Shown: positions 8,585 to 17,003 of the stretch, one piece after another
Position numbering within the stretch: the first letter of the stretch is position 1
Layout of the letters: each line of letters starts with the position of its first letter
Assembly: GCA_945786935.1 (NCBI GenBank)
Contig: CALZFY010000002.1
Span: 1-64,000, forward strand
Origin: HGM12587 sp945786935
GTDB taxonomy: Bacteria; Bacillota; Clostridia; Lachnospirales; Lachnospiraceae
Reading direction: 5' to 3'
Length of the DNA: 64,000 bases
Notes under the pieces: model-generated
What the model was told of the DNA's origin: nothing
Database searches by the model: none
Seen by the model: the letters and a program-made list of their open reading frames with translations, nothing else
Program-made: the position numbers and the translations under genes

Positions 8585-8595
8585 AACAGCTTATC

Positions 8596-9891
8596 CTACA
8601 GGGCTACTGCATATTCGTAATCCAGCATAAAGTTGGTAACACCGTCCATTGCAAGTTCCTTAGCATCCAGTGGGAGTACCCCGTCACGTACCTTTGCATA
8701 GGTTAACGGCATGTACTGATGAAGCATATTCAAAGGAATCTTGTAAGTATTTAAGTTTGTAAACAGCTTGTCCATAGCTTCTAAAACTTCCGGCTGACCG
8801 ATGTAGTAACGTGCACGGTCGGAGAAGCTGTATTTTCTTGCCAGATGAAGCTGCTTTTCATCTCCGTGGTAATGTTTCTGCCAGTTGCCCGGGTTTTCTA
8901 ACATAACTTTTTCAAGAACATCGATAAAGTTAGAACGTTCTTCTTCAGGAACCAGTTCGTTTTCCATCAGACTCATAGAGAATAATGCTTCTCTTAAACC
9001 ATAGGTTAAAGCAGGACCAACCTTTAAGATGGCGATACCGTCCTGTACCATAGCTTTTAAGCATTCAGCACTCTGATAATCCGTGGAGTGTCCTTCGAAG
9101 CAAACCTCCGGGAATTCTTTTAATGCTGCACAAAGCTCTGCAGCTGCATCATGATCATATAAGAATACCTGATCGTCACCAAATTCCACACCCGGCTGAA
9201 CAACCACTGCGATCACATCGTTCATTCCGTCAGCAACACCTTCTTCTGCCCATACACGTTTGTAGGTAGCTACCGTATCCTTGAAAGCTGCTACGCTTGT
9301 GACTGCCAGAGAGTCTTCAGCTTCCTGAGCGCCGCCCGGAATCGGAACTTCAGAACCGATCACAAAGACAGGACGGATTGCTTCCGGTTTTTCAGCTTTT
9401 AATTCTTCATAACCTTTGATCGCTGCTTTGTAGAGTGTAGCGCCACGACGTGCGATTACTTCAGTAGAAAGAAGTCCTTCTGCATCGTCAGCAACTTTCA
9501 TGCTTGTATCGAGATGGATCTTTGTAAATCCTGCTCTTGTGTACTGATAAACAAGCTCAATAGATTTTTCCATAGCTTCTGCTTCCGGGAGATTCTGCCA
9601 GGTCAGAGGTCCTAAGTGGTCGCCGGCAAGAATTACCATCTGCTCCGGCAGATCGATCTTAGCAGCCATATCTAATACCAATTTGTAGAAATCCTTTGGA
9701 AGCATTCCTGTGTAACCGCCATACTGGTTTACCTGGTTTGCTGTTGCTTCAATAAGAACCGGCTGGTTTAAAAGCTTTGCACGGCGAAGAGCCATTTCGA
9801 GAACGAGTTCGTTTGCACTGCAATAAGACGGAATACCGCATTTGATTCCCTGTCTGCGTTTTTCCATCATCTCCTGCATTGGATGTTTCAT
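8596..9891 (-). CDS. gatZ: D-tagatose-1,6-bisphosphate aldolase, non-catalytic subunit (GatZ/KbaZ type)
   Basis: 431 residues with the family-typical N-terminus (MKHPMQEMMEKRR, CGIPSYCSANELVLEMAL), EATANQVNQYGGYTGM, LAGDHLGPLTWQ and LKVGPALTYGLREALFSM. GatZ/KbaZ proteins stabilise and activate the class II aldolase GatY/KbaY, which splits tagatose-1,6-bisphosphate into glyceraldehyde-3-phosphate and dihydroxyacetone phosphate. A GatY-type gene lies at 20773-21621. Lying 27 bases behind nagA and close to agaS and a mannose-family PTS, it most likely serves N-acetylgalactosamine/galactosamine breakdown. AGGAGG precedes the ATG. Confidence 0.9.
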   Translation of the reverse strand: MKHPMQEMMEKRRQGIKCGIPSYCSANELVLEMALRRAKLLNQPVLIEATANQVNQYGGYTGMLPKDFYKLVLDMAAKIDLPEQMVILAGDHLGPLTWQNLPEAEAMEKSIELVYQYTRAGFTKIHLDTSMKVADDAEGLLSTEVIARRGATLYKAAIKGYEELKAEKPEAIRPVFVIGSEVPIPGGAQEAEDSLAVTSVAAFKDTVATYKRVWAEEGVADGMNDVIAVVVQPGVEFGDDQVFLYDHDAAAELCAALKEFPEVCFEGHSTDYQSAECLKAMVQDGIAILKVGPALTYGLREALFSMSLMENELVPEEERSNFIDVLEKVMLENPGNWQKHYHGDEKQLHLARKYSFSDRARYYIGQPEVLEAMDKLFTNLNTYKIPLNMLHQYMPLTYAKVRDGVLPLDAKELAMDGVTNFMLDYEYAVAL

Positions 9892-9918
9892 GTTATATTT
9901 CCTCCTGAACGATAAAAT

Positions 9919-11058
9919 TTATAATTTTGCGTCACCTTTACAATAAGTCTGAAGTACGCTGTAATCTGTGTCAAGTACAACCAGGTCTGCATCCTTGCCA
10001 ACCATGATGCTTCCCTTGCGGTCATCAATGCCTAAGCAGCGGGCAGGATTGATGGTGCATGAGTTGATTGCATAATTAAATGGAACCATAGCTTCTTCTA
10101 CAAGAATGCGAAGACCTTCATTTAATTTTAAAGTAGAACCTGCAAGTCCGCCGGTAGAAGTTAAGTGGGCACTTCCGTCTTCGTAGATTTCGATTTCATT
10201 GCCGCCGAAGATGAATTTGGAGCCTGCCGGAGAACCTTTAGCCATTAAAGCATCGGAAACCATGATGGAGTAGTCCGGTCCTTTACTCATAAAGAAATTA
10301 TTTAAAGCTGCGGTTGTGGAGTGGTTACCATCACAGATGATTTCACCGTACATGGTGCGAAGTCTGTATGCAGCACCTACCAGACCGTTTTTGCGGTGGT
10401 TAAAAGGTGTCATACCATTGTATACATGAGTCATGGAACGAGCACCGTTTGCCCATGCCATCACAGCTTCTTCATAGGTAGCAGCTGAGTGACCGATACT
10501 TACTACGATACCCTTCTGTGCCAGATACTGTGTTAATGTAAAATCCTCATCTGTTTCTGTAGCCATGGTAATGTATTTGATATTACCCTTGGCTGCTTTC
10601 TGATAATGTTCAAACTGTTCGATGGTTCCTTTTACAATGTGCTGTTCCGGCTGAGCTCCCTTGTATACCATGTCCAGGTATGGTCCTTCAAAATGAATAC
10701 CAAGGATTTCAGCACCTTCATATCCTTCTTCCATAACTTTTGCTACGTTGGCAACAGCATTGGTAAGAACTTCTTCACTCTGGGTGATGGTAGTTGCTAA
10801 GAGCGCCGTAACACCTTCAGATACGATGCCCTTTGTCCATGCGCGTAAACCTTCTTCGTTGGCATCGTTGGTATCAAAGCCGTAGGCACCATGGCAGTGG
10901 ATGTCAAGAAAACCGGGAACGATTCTCTTGTCGCCGTAGTCTACATCGACTTCTTTGGAACCATATGGAAAAACTCCTGTAATCTTTCCGTCATTCATTT
11001 CGATGGCTGCAGCGACGAACTGGTCTGCAATCCATACTTTTTTGCTTTGAATTAACAT
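9919..11058 (-). CDS. nagA: N-acetylglucosamine/galactosamine-6-phosphate deacetylase
   Basis: 379 residues, an amidohydrolase-fold enzyme that removes acetate from N-acetylhexosamine-6-phosphate. The metal-site HxH (DIHCHGAYG, His54/His56), FEGPYL, SIGHSAATYEEA and THVYNGMTPF are all present, as is the C-terminal PARCLGIDDRKGSI(M)VGKDADLVV. The start at 11058 has a GGAGGG site seven bases ahead; a longer frame reaches 11160 but without a binding site. First gene of nagA-gatZ-7709. Because it faces agaS, its substrate is probably GalNAc-6-phosphate, although GlcNAc-6-phosphate would fit the nearby nagB. Confidence 0.93.
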   Translation of the reverse strand: MLIQSKKVWIADQFVAAAIEMNDGKITGVFPYGSKEVDVDYGDKRIVPGFLDIHCHGAYGFDTNDANEEGLRAWTKGIVSEGVTALLATTITQSEEVLTNAVANVAKVMEEGYEGAEILGIHFEGPYLDMVYKGAQPEQHIVKGTIEQFEHYQKAAKGNIKYITMATETDEDFTLTQYLAQKGIVVSIGHSAATYEEAVMAWANGARSMTHVYNGMTPFNHRKNGLVGAAYRLRTMYGEIICDGNHSTTAALNNFFMSKGPDYSIMVSDALMAKGSPAGSKFIFGGNEIEIYEDGSAHLTSTGGLAGSTLKLNEGLRILVEEAMVPFNYAINSCTINPARCLGIDDRKGSIMVGKDADLVVLDTDYSVLQTYCKGDAKL

Positions 11059-11184
11059 AAAAAACCCTCCTGTAAATTGTATTGAACTTCTTTGACGAAG
11101 CAGAATGCCAATCCATAGTGTCTGACAGTGTTTCTGATGTTTACAGTTACTTATTGACAACGAATCGACATATTAGCTGATTAT

Positions 11185-11193
11185 ATTATAGCA
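11185..11193 (-). promoter_or_regulatory. Extended -10 promoter of the nagA operon
   Basis: On the minus strand TGCTATAAT is an extended -10 element about 127 bases before nagA, which leaves a leader of about 120 bases. No clear -35 box is seen. Confidence 0.5.
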
Positions 11194-11253
11194 CCTTGCA
11201 CAGAAAAAGAGTTGTATTTTTTAAACGAAAAATTATTAGTTTTAATAGGTCTA

Positions 11254-11281
11254 TTGTTTTTTTGAGGGTTTCTGATAGAAT
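11254..11281 (+). promoter_or_regulatory. Promoter of agaS-EIIA-yajC-like operon
   Basis: TTGTTT and TAGAAT are spaced 16 bases apart, 39 bases before agaS. AT-rich sequence upstream separates it from the divergent nagA promoter, so the 11059-11319 region is a two-way control region. Its regulator is not identified. Confidence 0.5.
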
Positions 11282-11319
11282 TAGGATAACCAAAAAAGAA
11301 AACGAAAACAGGGGGTATC

Positions 11320-12501
11320 ATGACAATGGCTATTTTTAACATTTCTGATGAAAGAATGAAAGAAACATCATCTGTATTCACTTTAAGTGAAATCTATCAG
11401 CAGCCGGCTACATGGAAAAAAACATGTGCTCAGATCGCAGGCTTCAAAACTGAACTGCAGGCATTTATCGATCAGGTAGTAAAAGCTGATGATTTTGACA
11501 TCGTATTAACAGGTGCAGGAACAAGTGAATTTGTTGGTAATTCTTTATATCAGGCACTGAACACCAAATACAATCATAAGGTAAAATCTTTCGGAACAAC
11601 AGATATCGTACCGGCTCCGGAAAATTATCTTTCCAAAACAAAACCTACTATTTTAGTAAGCTTCGGACGTTCAGGAAACTCTCCGGAATCTACAGGTGCT
11701 GTTGACAATGCAGAAGCTGTTTGTGAAAACTTATACCACTTATTTGTTACATGTAACAAAAATGGTGCACTTTCCAAAATGGCAGAAACACATGACAACT
11801 GCTTCGCAATCAATTTAACAGACGAAACACATGACCAGTCTTTCGCTATGACATCAAGCTTCTCTAACATGTACCTTGCAACTTATCTTGCATTTAACTT
11901 AGACAAGTTAGATGAAATCACAGCAATCATTGACCAGATCATCGCTGCAGGTCAGGATTTCCTTGACAACAAATTCGGTCAGGTACAGGCAATCGTTGAT
12001 GAATTCAACTTTGAACGTATCGTATACCTTGGAGCAGTTGGCTTAAAGGGTGTTGCTCAGGAATCTGCATTAAAAATGCTGGAATTAACAGCAGGTAAAG
12101 TTGCTACCATGTACGACACACCACTGGGATTCCGTCATGGACCAAAATCCATCATCGATGACACAACTTTAACAGTTATTTACTTAAGCGATAATGAATA
12201 TCAGCGCAAATATGAGTTAGACCTGATCAAAGAAATGGGACCACAGAGAAAAGGCAATAAGATCGTTGCAGTATACAATACAGCATGTGAAGGCCTGGAT
12301 GACCTTGTAAACTACCAGATCCAGATCAATTCCGGAGATGCAAAAGACAATGTGATCCTTGGACTTGATTTCATCTTATTTGCACAGACTCTTGCAACTA
12401 TGAAATCTCTGGCACTTGGAATTACTCCGGATAACCCATGCCCAACAGGTGAAGTTAACCGTGTTGTTAAAGGTGTAACCTTATATCCATATACAAAATA
12501 A
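11320..12501 (+). CDS. agaS: SIS-domain sugar-phosphate deaminase/isomerase (AgaS family)
   Basis: 393 residues with two SIS domains. Segments FTLSEIYQQPATW, LTGAGTSEFVG, LVSFGRSGNSPEST, THDQSFAMTSSFSNM and FRHGPKS match AgaS, which converts galactosamine-6-phosphate into tagatose-6-phosphate with release of ammonia. The operon agaS-EIIA-YajC-like and the divergent nagA-gatZ operon supply successive steps of the GalNAc route. Codon use is strongly biased to a few codons, as in highly expressed genes. GGGGG precedes two close ATGs (11320, 11326); either may be used. Confidence 0.9.
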   Translation: MTMAIFNISDERMKETSSVFTLSEIYQQPATWKKTCAQIAGFKTELQAFIDQVVKADDFDIVLTGAGTSEFVGNSLYQALNTKYNHKVKSFGTTDIVPAPENYLSKTKPTILVSFGRSGNSPESTGAVDNAEAVCENLYHLFVTCNKNGALSKMAETHDNCFAINLTDETHDQSFAMTSSFSNMYLATYLAFNLDKLDEITAIIDQIIAAGQDFLDNKFGQVQAIVDEFNFERIVYLGAVGLKGVAQESALKMLELTAGKVATMYDTPLGFRHGPKSIIDDTTLTVIYLSDNEYQRKYELDLIKEMGPQRKGNKIVAVYNTACEGLDDLVNYQIQINSGDAKDNVILGLDFILFAQTLATMKSLALGITPDNPCPTGEVNRVVKGVTLYPYTK

Positions 12502-12519
12502 GATCGGGAGGACAAACCA

Positions 12520-12957
12520 ATGCTTGGATTATTAGTAACAGGCCATGGCCATTTTGCAACAGGCTTAAACTCCAGCTTAGAATTGATCGCAGGAGCACAG
12601 CCAAACGTAGCTTTAGTAGATTTTGAAGCAGATCATTCCATTGAAATTTTAAAAGATAATTTAAATAAAGCTCTGGATTCTCTGAAAGAATATGATGGAG
12701 TTTTAGTACTTTCTGACTTACCGGGTGGATCACCATTCAAAACAGCCGTAGAGTGTAAATTTGAACGCCCGGATCAGGCAATCGAAGTAATTTCAGGAAC
12801 AAACCTTCCTTTACTCATTGCAAGCTCTACCATGACATCTGTATTTGACAATCCGCTTGATCTGGCAGAAGCTATGATTCCGGAAGGAAAAGACAGCATC
12901 GTTCGTTTTGAACTGGCTGCACGCGCAGAAGAACCGGAAGATGAGGATGGTATCTAA
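12520..12957 (+). CDS. PTS mannose-family EIIA component
   Basis: 145 residues with the EIIA-Man fold. The N-terminal LGLLVTGHGHFATGL carries the phosphorylatable histidine (His9 by alignment with ManX His10) and LPGGSPFKTAV is the conserved second loop. It passes phosphate from HPr to EIIB. It follows agaS by 18 bases with a GGGAGG site, while EIIB, EIIC and EIID lie 2.7 kb further on beyond two genes of opposite strand; together they make one complete transporter, most likely for N-acetylgalactosamine or galactosamine. Confidence 0.9.
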   Translation: MLGLLVTGHGHFATGLNSSLELIAGAQPNVALVDFEADHSIEILKDNLNKALDSLKEYDGVLVLSDLPGGSPFKTAVECKFERPDQAIEVISGTNLPLLIASSTMTSVFDNPLDLAEAMIPEGKDSIVRFELAARAEEPEDEDGI

Positions 12958-12960
12958 TCT

Positions 12961-13248
12961 ATGAATTGGGAAGTAATCTTTTGGACATGTGCTACCATGT
13001 TTGTGATTGTGATCGTGGTAGCCCTTGGCCTTGCAGTTGTTTCTGCAGTGAACGTAAGAAAACGTCGTGAAGAGCTGACAGAGGTTCATACAGAGCTGGC
13101 AATCGGCTGTAAAGTAATCTGCTGTGGCGGTATTTACGGAAAAGTAGTTGGTATCAACGATAATGATGAGGTTGTAAATGTGGAAGTGGCAAAAGGAACG
13201 GTGATCACCATTTCCAGATATGCAATTCAGACATTATTAAAGAACTAA
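12961..13248 (+). CDS. YajC-like small membrane protein in a PTS operon
   Basis: 95 residues: one membrane helix (about 7-30) followed by a YajC-type domain (LAIGCKVICCGGIYGKVVGIND, VEVAKGTVITISRYAI). YajC normally accompanies SecDF in protein export, but here no secD or secF is nearby; the gene starts three bases after EIIA and is followed at once by a terminator. This pairing suggests a role in membrane insertion or stability of the PTS permease, which is inference. The binding site lies within the end of the EIIA gene. Confidence 0.75.
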   Translation: MNWEVIFWTCATMFVIVIVVALGLAVVSAVNVRKRREELTEVHTELAIGCKVICCGGIYGKVVGINDNDEVVNVEVAKGTVITISRYAIQTLLKN

Positions 13249-13253
13249 GAATT

Positions 13254-13281
13254 AAGGGAAAGTCCGAGGACTTTCCCTTTT
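13254..13281. terminator. Rho-independent terminator between converging operons
   Basis: AAGGGAAAGTC and GACTTTCCCTT form an 11-bp stem with a CGAG loop, followed by TTTATA. It can serve the agaS operon and, on the other strand, the oxidoreductase gene. Confidence 0.8.
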
Positions 13282-13286
13282 ATAAA

Positions 13287-14243
13287 TTAAGCTCTCAATT
13301 CATCTACAGTTTCTGCGACATACACAGTGTGTTTTAACATTTCATAGCAGGAGTTGAAATCCCCGGTTTCATATTGTCTGATAAAATCGGTCAGTTCGTA
13401 GGAAAGCTTGTTATTTCCATCAAACTCTTCCAGGATTGTTTCGCCGGATTTATCAGAAAAAGTAATCTTTGCTAAAGTGCTTACCGATTCCTTTCCCAAA
13501 AGAGTACCCTGATCTCCCTGAATAACAAAACCGGACGGACTGGTGGAATCCTTGGCTGCACAGCACACGGCATGGAAGCTGTCGTATTCCAGAACAGCCA
13601 TACCGGAAGTGTCTACCCCATTATAACCCTTCACCGGATAATAATGTGCTTTCTTTGGCTTGCCGAAAAGGCCGATGGTAAAGTGAAGGTTATAGATGTT
13701 TAAGTCATATAATGCACCGCCTGCCAAAGAAGGGTCAAAGGCAGGAAGAATCTGACCGTTTAAATACTGTTCATAGCGGCTGGAAATTTTGCTGTAGTTG
13801 CACTGGATCAGCTTTACATTTCCAACTTTATGTACTGAATTTTTGAGTGTATGATAAGGCGGCAGATAGGGAATAATGAAGGCTTCCCAAAGGAAAAGTC
13901 CCTTCTCCTTTGCAAGGCAAACAAGCTCCCTGGCCTCTTTGGCCGTAACAGTGAACGGCTTTTCGCAGATGACATGTTTTCCCGCATGCAGTGCCGATTT
14001 TACATATTCATAATGTACCAGATTACTGATACCGATATAAACAGTTTCAATTTCCGGATTGCTTAAAAACGCTTCATAATCAGTATCAACCCGGGGAATA
14101 TGGTATTCTTCAGCAATTTTTTTCCCTTTTTCAAGACTATGCTGCCGAACACAAAGGGCAACAACTTTCGCATTTTCAACCAAGGCTGCATCGTGAAGAA
14201 ACATTCCCACGATCATGCCGTTTCCAACAACTCCGATCTTCAT
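13287..14243 (-). CDS. Gfo/Idh/MocA family NAD(P)-dependent oxidoreductase
   Basis: 318 residues. The N-terminal Rossmann segment MKIGVVGNGMIVGMFLHDAA binds NAD(P), and ICEKPFTVTAKEARELV is the EKP motif of the family. The substrate is unknown; members reduce or oxidise sugars, inositols or act on glycosides through transient oxidation. It lies 10 bases behind an AraC regulator on the minus strand and within the amino-sugar locus, so a sugar substrate is likely. AGGAGG precedes the ATG at 14243. Confidence 0.85.
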   Translation of the reverse strand: MKIGVVGNGMIVGMFLHDAALVENAKVVALCVRQHSLEKGKKIAEEYHIPRVDTDYEAFLSNPEIETVYIGISNLVHYEYVKSALHAGKHVICEKPFTVTAKEARELVCLAKEKGLFLWEAFIIPYLPPYHTLKNSVHKVGNVKLIQCNYSKISSRYEQYLNGQILPAFDPSLAGGALYDLNIYNLHFTIGLFGKPKKAHYYPVKGYNGVDTSGMAVLEYDSFHAVCCAAKDSTSPSGFVIQGDQGTLLGKESVSTLAKITFSDKSGETILEEFDGNNKLSYELTDFIRQYETGDFNSCYEMLKHTVYVAETVDELRA

Positions 14244-14253
14244 AGGAACCTCC

Positions 14254-15438
14254 TTAGCTTTTGAATATGGTCTTGGAATATTCCGTAGGGGTCATATTAT
14301 ACTTTTGTGTAAATGCCCTGGAAAAATAGTGAATAGAGTTAAAGCCCAGCATCAGTGCAATCTCGCTGATGGTATAACGGCCTTCACTGATGAGCTGGCG
14401 GCTCTTTTCCAGTTTTAATTCATTGATATATTTTTTGGGTGTTTGATTCAGGTTCTCATTAAATAAAATTTGCAGAGAGGATCTGGACATGGAAAATTTC
14501 TGACAGATTTCCCCTACAGTGATGGGTTCATAAATGGTTTCATCAATGTATGTAAGGATCCGTTCCAGAAGCTCATCATGGTAATGCTGTCTGGCATCGG
14601 TAGTGGGCTTCTTGTCAGGTTCGTTTGTTACATATTCGCTCTGGAGCAGGCGGATAATGATTTCCTGGAACAGACATAAAAGAAGGCTGTCCATATAAGG
14701 CGTAAAGGTAGAACTTTCGTTGACCAGAGATTTCATCAGGGTATGGATCTTCTTGGAATAAGGAAATACCTTGTTCAGTAAAAATTCAAAATGACTCTCT
14801 TCCGGTTCCAATTCAAATAAAACAGTGACATAGGAGCAGGAGCTGCCCTCCATGATTTTCTGGCTGTGGTACTGATTGGGACCATAAATGATCAGTTCAC
14901 GCTCTTTCAATTCGTAGGAAACATCATCGATTTTTGTCTGCAGGGTGCCACGGTCCACATAGGTTAATTCGTAGTAGGAATGAGACTCTCCGGAAAAAGA
15001 GTAGCCGGAATCTCTGATGGAATAATAGTATCCCAGAATTTCCCGGACACGGACCTGAGGTAAAATACGGTTAAAATGGTAAGCGGGGCTGATCAGGGAA
15101 GGGGAGGAGATAAAATCGGATTCCGTGATCAGACGATAGGTAACCTGAGCACTGACTGCAGCTACATAAAAATAAACATGAGGTTTGAGCTTTACATAGC
15201 GATGTATGGCAAAGGCCTGAAAAGTGTCGGTTTCCGCACAGTCACTGACGATGAGAGCTGCCATTCCGGATTCTATCTCAATATAGACTTCACAGTCAAA
15301 GCAGGAAAAAAGAGAAATACTTTCTTTGATAGTCGCCTCTGTTTCACGACAGATCATGCCGGTTTTTTCAAGGTCTACCGGTGTATCATAGACACTCCCG
15401 AAGGATTCGAAGAGTGCACTGGATGTTTTATGCTGCAT
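14254..15438 (-). CDS. AraC-family transcriptional regulator
   Basis: 394 residues: a large N-terminal ligand part that includes a cupin-like stretch (around 165-235) and a C-terminal pair of helix-turn-helix motifs (VGEICQKFSMSRSSLQILF, ISEIALMLGFNSIHYFSRAF). GGGAGG stands 8 bases before the ATG at 15438; a GTG at 15447 touches that site and is rejected. It is divergent from the EIIB-EIIC-EIID operon and upstream of the oxidoreductase gene in its own operon, so it probably activates the PTS genes. The inducer is unknown. Confidence 0.85.
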   Translation of the reverse strand: MQHKTSSALFESFGSVYDTPVDLEKTGMICRETEATIKESISLFSCFDCEVYIEIESGMAALIVSDCAETDTFQAFAIHRYVKLKPHVYFYVAAVSAQVTYRLITESDFISSPSLISPAYHFNRILPQVRVREILGYYYSIRDSGYSFSGESHSYYELTYVDRGTLQTKIDDVSYELKERELIIYGPNQYHSQKIMEGSSCSYVTVLFELEPEESHFEFLLNKVFPYSKKIHTLMKSLVNESSTFTPYMDSLLLCLFQEIIIRLLQSEYVTNEPDKKPTTDARQHYHDELLERILTYIDETIYEPITVGEICQKFSMSRSSLQILFNENLNQTPKKYINELKLEKSRQLISEGRYTISEIALMLGFNSIHYFSRAFTQKYNMTPTEYSKTIFKS

Positions 15439-15583
15439 GAAAAACACCTCCCAAAATTGAGTCTATGAAAATTAGTATACCATATTTGTGCAAAATGTCC
15501 ATAAAACGAATATATTAATGTTGAAAAAGTATAAAAAGAATTAAAAAAAACTAAAATGCACAATATTTTCCATAAAAATCACA

Positions 15584-15613
15584 AAGACATTTGAAGATAT
15601 TAAGAATTATAAT
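15584..15613 (+). promoter_or_regulatory. Likely promoter of the EIIB-EIIC-EIID operon
   Basis: A good TATAAT (15608-15613) with only a partial -35 box (AAGACA, 18-base spacing), as expected for an activator-dependent promoter; an AraC gene is divergent. The leader to the EIIB start is about 55 bases. Confidence 0.4.
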
Positions 15614-15672
15614 AAAGCATACTCTGAAACGGAATTTTCAGGGGGGAATCATAATCAAGGAGGGGAGTTAAA

Positions 15673-16149
15673 ATGCCTAATATCGTTTTAACCAGAATTG
15701 ACAACCGACTGGTACATGGTCAGGTTGCTACTCAGTGGTGCGGAAGCATCGGTGCAAATCTTATCCTCGTTGCAAATGATGAAGTTGCAGGGAACACACT
15801 TCGTCAGGGTCTGATGGATATGGCTGCTCCGTCTTATGCTGCTATGCGTTACTGGACAATCGACAAAACTATCTCAACTATTCACAAAGCTTCTGACAAA
15901 CAGCTGATCTTCATCGTATGTGAAAATCCGCAGGATGTTTTAAGACTTGTAGAGGGTGGAGTACCAATCAAGAAAGTCAATATCGGCAATATGCATATGG
16001 CAGAAGGCAAACGTCAGGTTGCAGGTTCTGTAGCTGTTGATGATGCTGATGTTGCTGCATTTGCAAAATTGCGTGACCTCGGTGTAGAACTCGAAATCAG
16101 AAGAGTTCCATCTGAAGGTGCAGAGAACATTGATAAATTGTTCAAATAA
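15673..16149 (+). CDS. PTS mannose/sorbose-family EIIB component
   Basis: 158 residues. The N-terminus contains LTRIDNRLVHGQVATQW, whose His15 is the phosphorylated residue of the family. It takes phosphate from EIIA (12520-12957) and hands it to the sugar during uptake. AGGAGGGG precedes the ATG. It heads an operon with EIIC and EIID, separated from EIIC by a hairpin. The nearby deacetylase, AgaS and tagatose-bisphosphate aldolase genes point to GalNAc or galactosamine as the sugar. Confidence 0.92.
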   Translation: MPNIVLTRIDNRLVHGQVATQWCGSIGANLILVANDEVAGNTLRQGLMDMAAPSYAAMRYWTIDKTISTIHKASDKQLIFIVCENPQDVLRLVEGGVPIKKVNIGNMHMAEGKRQVAGSVAVDDADVAAFAKLRDLGVELEIRRVPSEGAENIDKLFK

Positions 16150-16152
16150 GAG

Positions 16153-16177
16153 ATAAGACCCGCTAAAGAGGTCTTAT
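16153..16177 (+). promoter_or_regulatory. Intercistronic hairpin between EIIB and EIIC
   Basis: ATAAGACC and GGTCTTAT form a perfect 8-bp stem with a nine-base loop. The right arm covers the first two bases of an ATG at 16176, which would be hidden; translation of EIIC is then expected from 16197. No T run follows, so it is not a plain terminator; RNA processing or stability control is plausible. Confidence 0.6.
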
Positions 16178-16196
16178 GAAAGGAGAAAAAAGGTTT

Positions 16197-17003
16197 ATGG
16201 ATTTTAATGTAATTCAGATTTTACTGGTTGCTGTTTGGACATTTATTATCGCAATCGACCAGTTTGATTTTTTAGAATCCCTGTATCAGCCAATCGTAAC
16301 CGGTGCTGTAATCGGCGCTATTCTTGGTGACCTTAAGACAGGTTTAGTTGTTGGTGGTACATATCAGTTAATGACAATCGGTAACATGCCAGTTGGTGGA
16401 GCTCAGCCACCTAACGCAGTTATCGGTGGTGTAATGGCTACAGTATTCGCAATTGCTTCAGGACTTGAAACAGGTGCAGCAGTTGGTCTTGCAGTTCCAT
16501 TCGCTCTCATCGGACAGTACATGGTAGTATTCCTGTTCACTGTTATGTCAGCAGTTATGGCAAAAGCAGACAAATGTGCAGAAAATGCAGATGCAAAGGG
16601 TATCGTTACTTTGAACTACATGGCTATGGGAGCTCTTGGTTTACTCTTCGCAGTTGTTTGTGTTGCTGGTTTAATCGGTGGAGCAGCTCTTGGTTCAACA
16701 TTAGACGCATTAGCACAGCAGTTCGGATGGTTCATGACAGGCTTAAGCACAGCTGGTGGTATGATGAGATACGTAGGTTTCGCTACATTACTTCGTATCA
16801 TGTTATCTAACGATTTCTGGGGAGTTTACTTCGCAGGTTTCGCATTAGCTACAATCATCGGATATGTAGACGGATTAGGCGGATCTGCTCTGATCCTGAT
16901 CGCTATGTTCGGTATTGCATTAGCACTCTATGATTACCAGACACGTACAGCTATGAAAGCTTGCGGCGGAAGCAACGCAGGAGGTGAAGAGGATGGCATC
17001 TAA
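16197..17003 (+). CDS. PTS mannose/sorbose-family EIIC permease component
   Basis: 268 residues, strongly hydrophobic, with repeated glycine-rich helices (VGGTYQLMTIGNMPVGGAQPP, VIGGVMATVFAIASGLETGAA). With EIID it forms the membrane channel for sugar uptake and phosphorylation. The start at 16197 matches family N-termini (MDFNVIQILLVAVW); an in-frame ATG at 16176 is part of a hairpin stem. AAAGGAG lies 12 bases before the chosen start. Its 3' end overlaps EIID by 11 bases. Codon use is highly biased, which suggests strong expression. Confidence 0.9.
   Translation: MDFNVIQILLVAVWTFIIAIDQFDFLESLYQPIVTGAVIGAILGDLKTGLVVGGTYQLMTIGNMPVGGAQPPNAVIGGVMATVFAIASGLETGAAVGLAVPFALIGQYMVVFLFTVMSAVMAKADKCAENADAKGIVTLNYMAMGALGLLFAVVCVAGLIGGAALGSTLDALAQQFGWFMTGLSTAGGMMRYVGFATLLRIMLSNDFWGVYFAGFALATIIGYVDGLGGSALILIAMFGIALALYDYQTRTAMKACGGSNAGGEEDGI

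Noticed and set aside
12467..12736. Minus-strand frame across the agaS-EIIA junction
   Set aside because: Lies opposite two well-supported genes and has no start signals.
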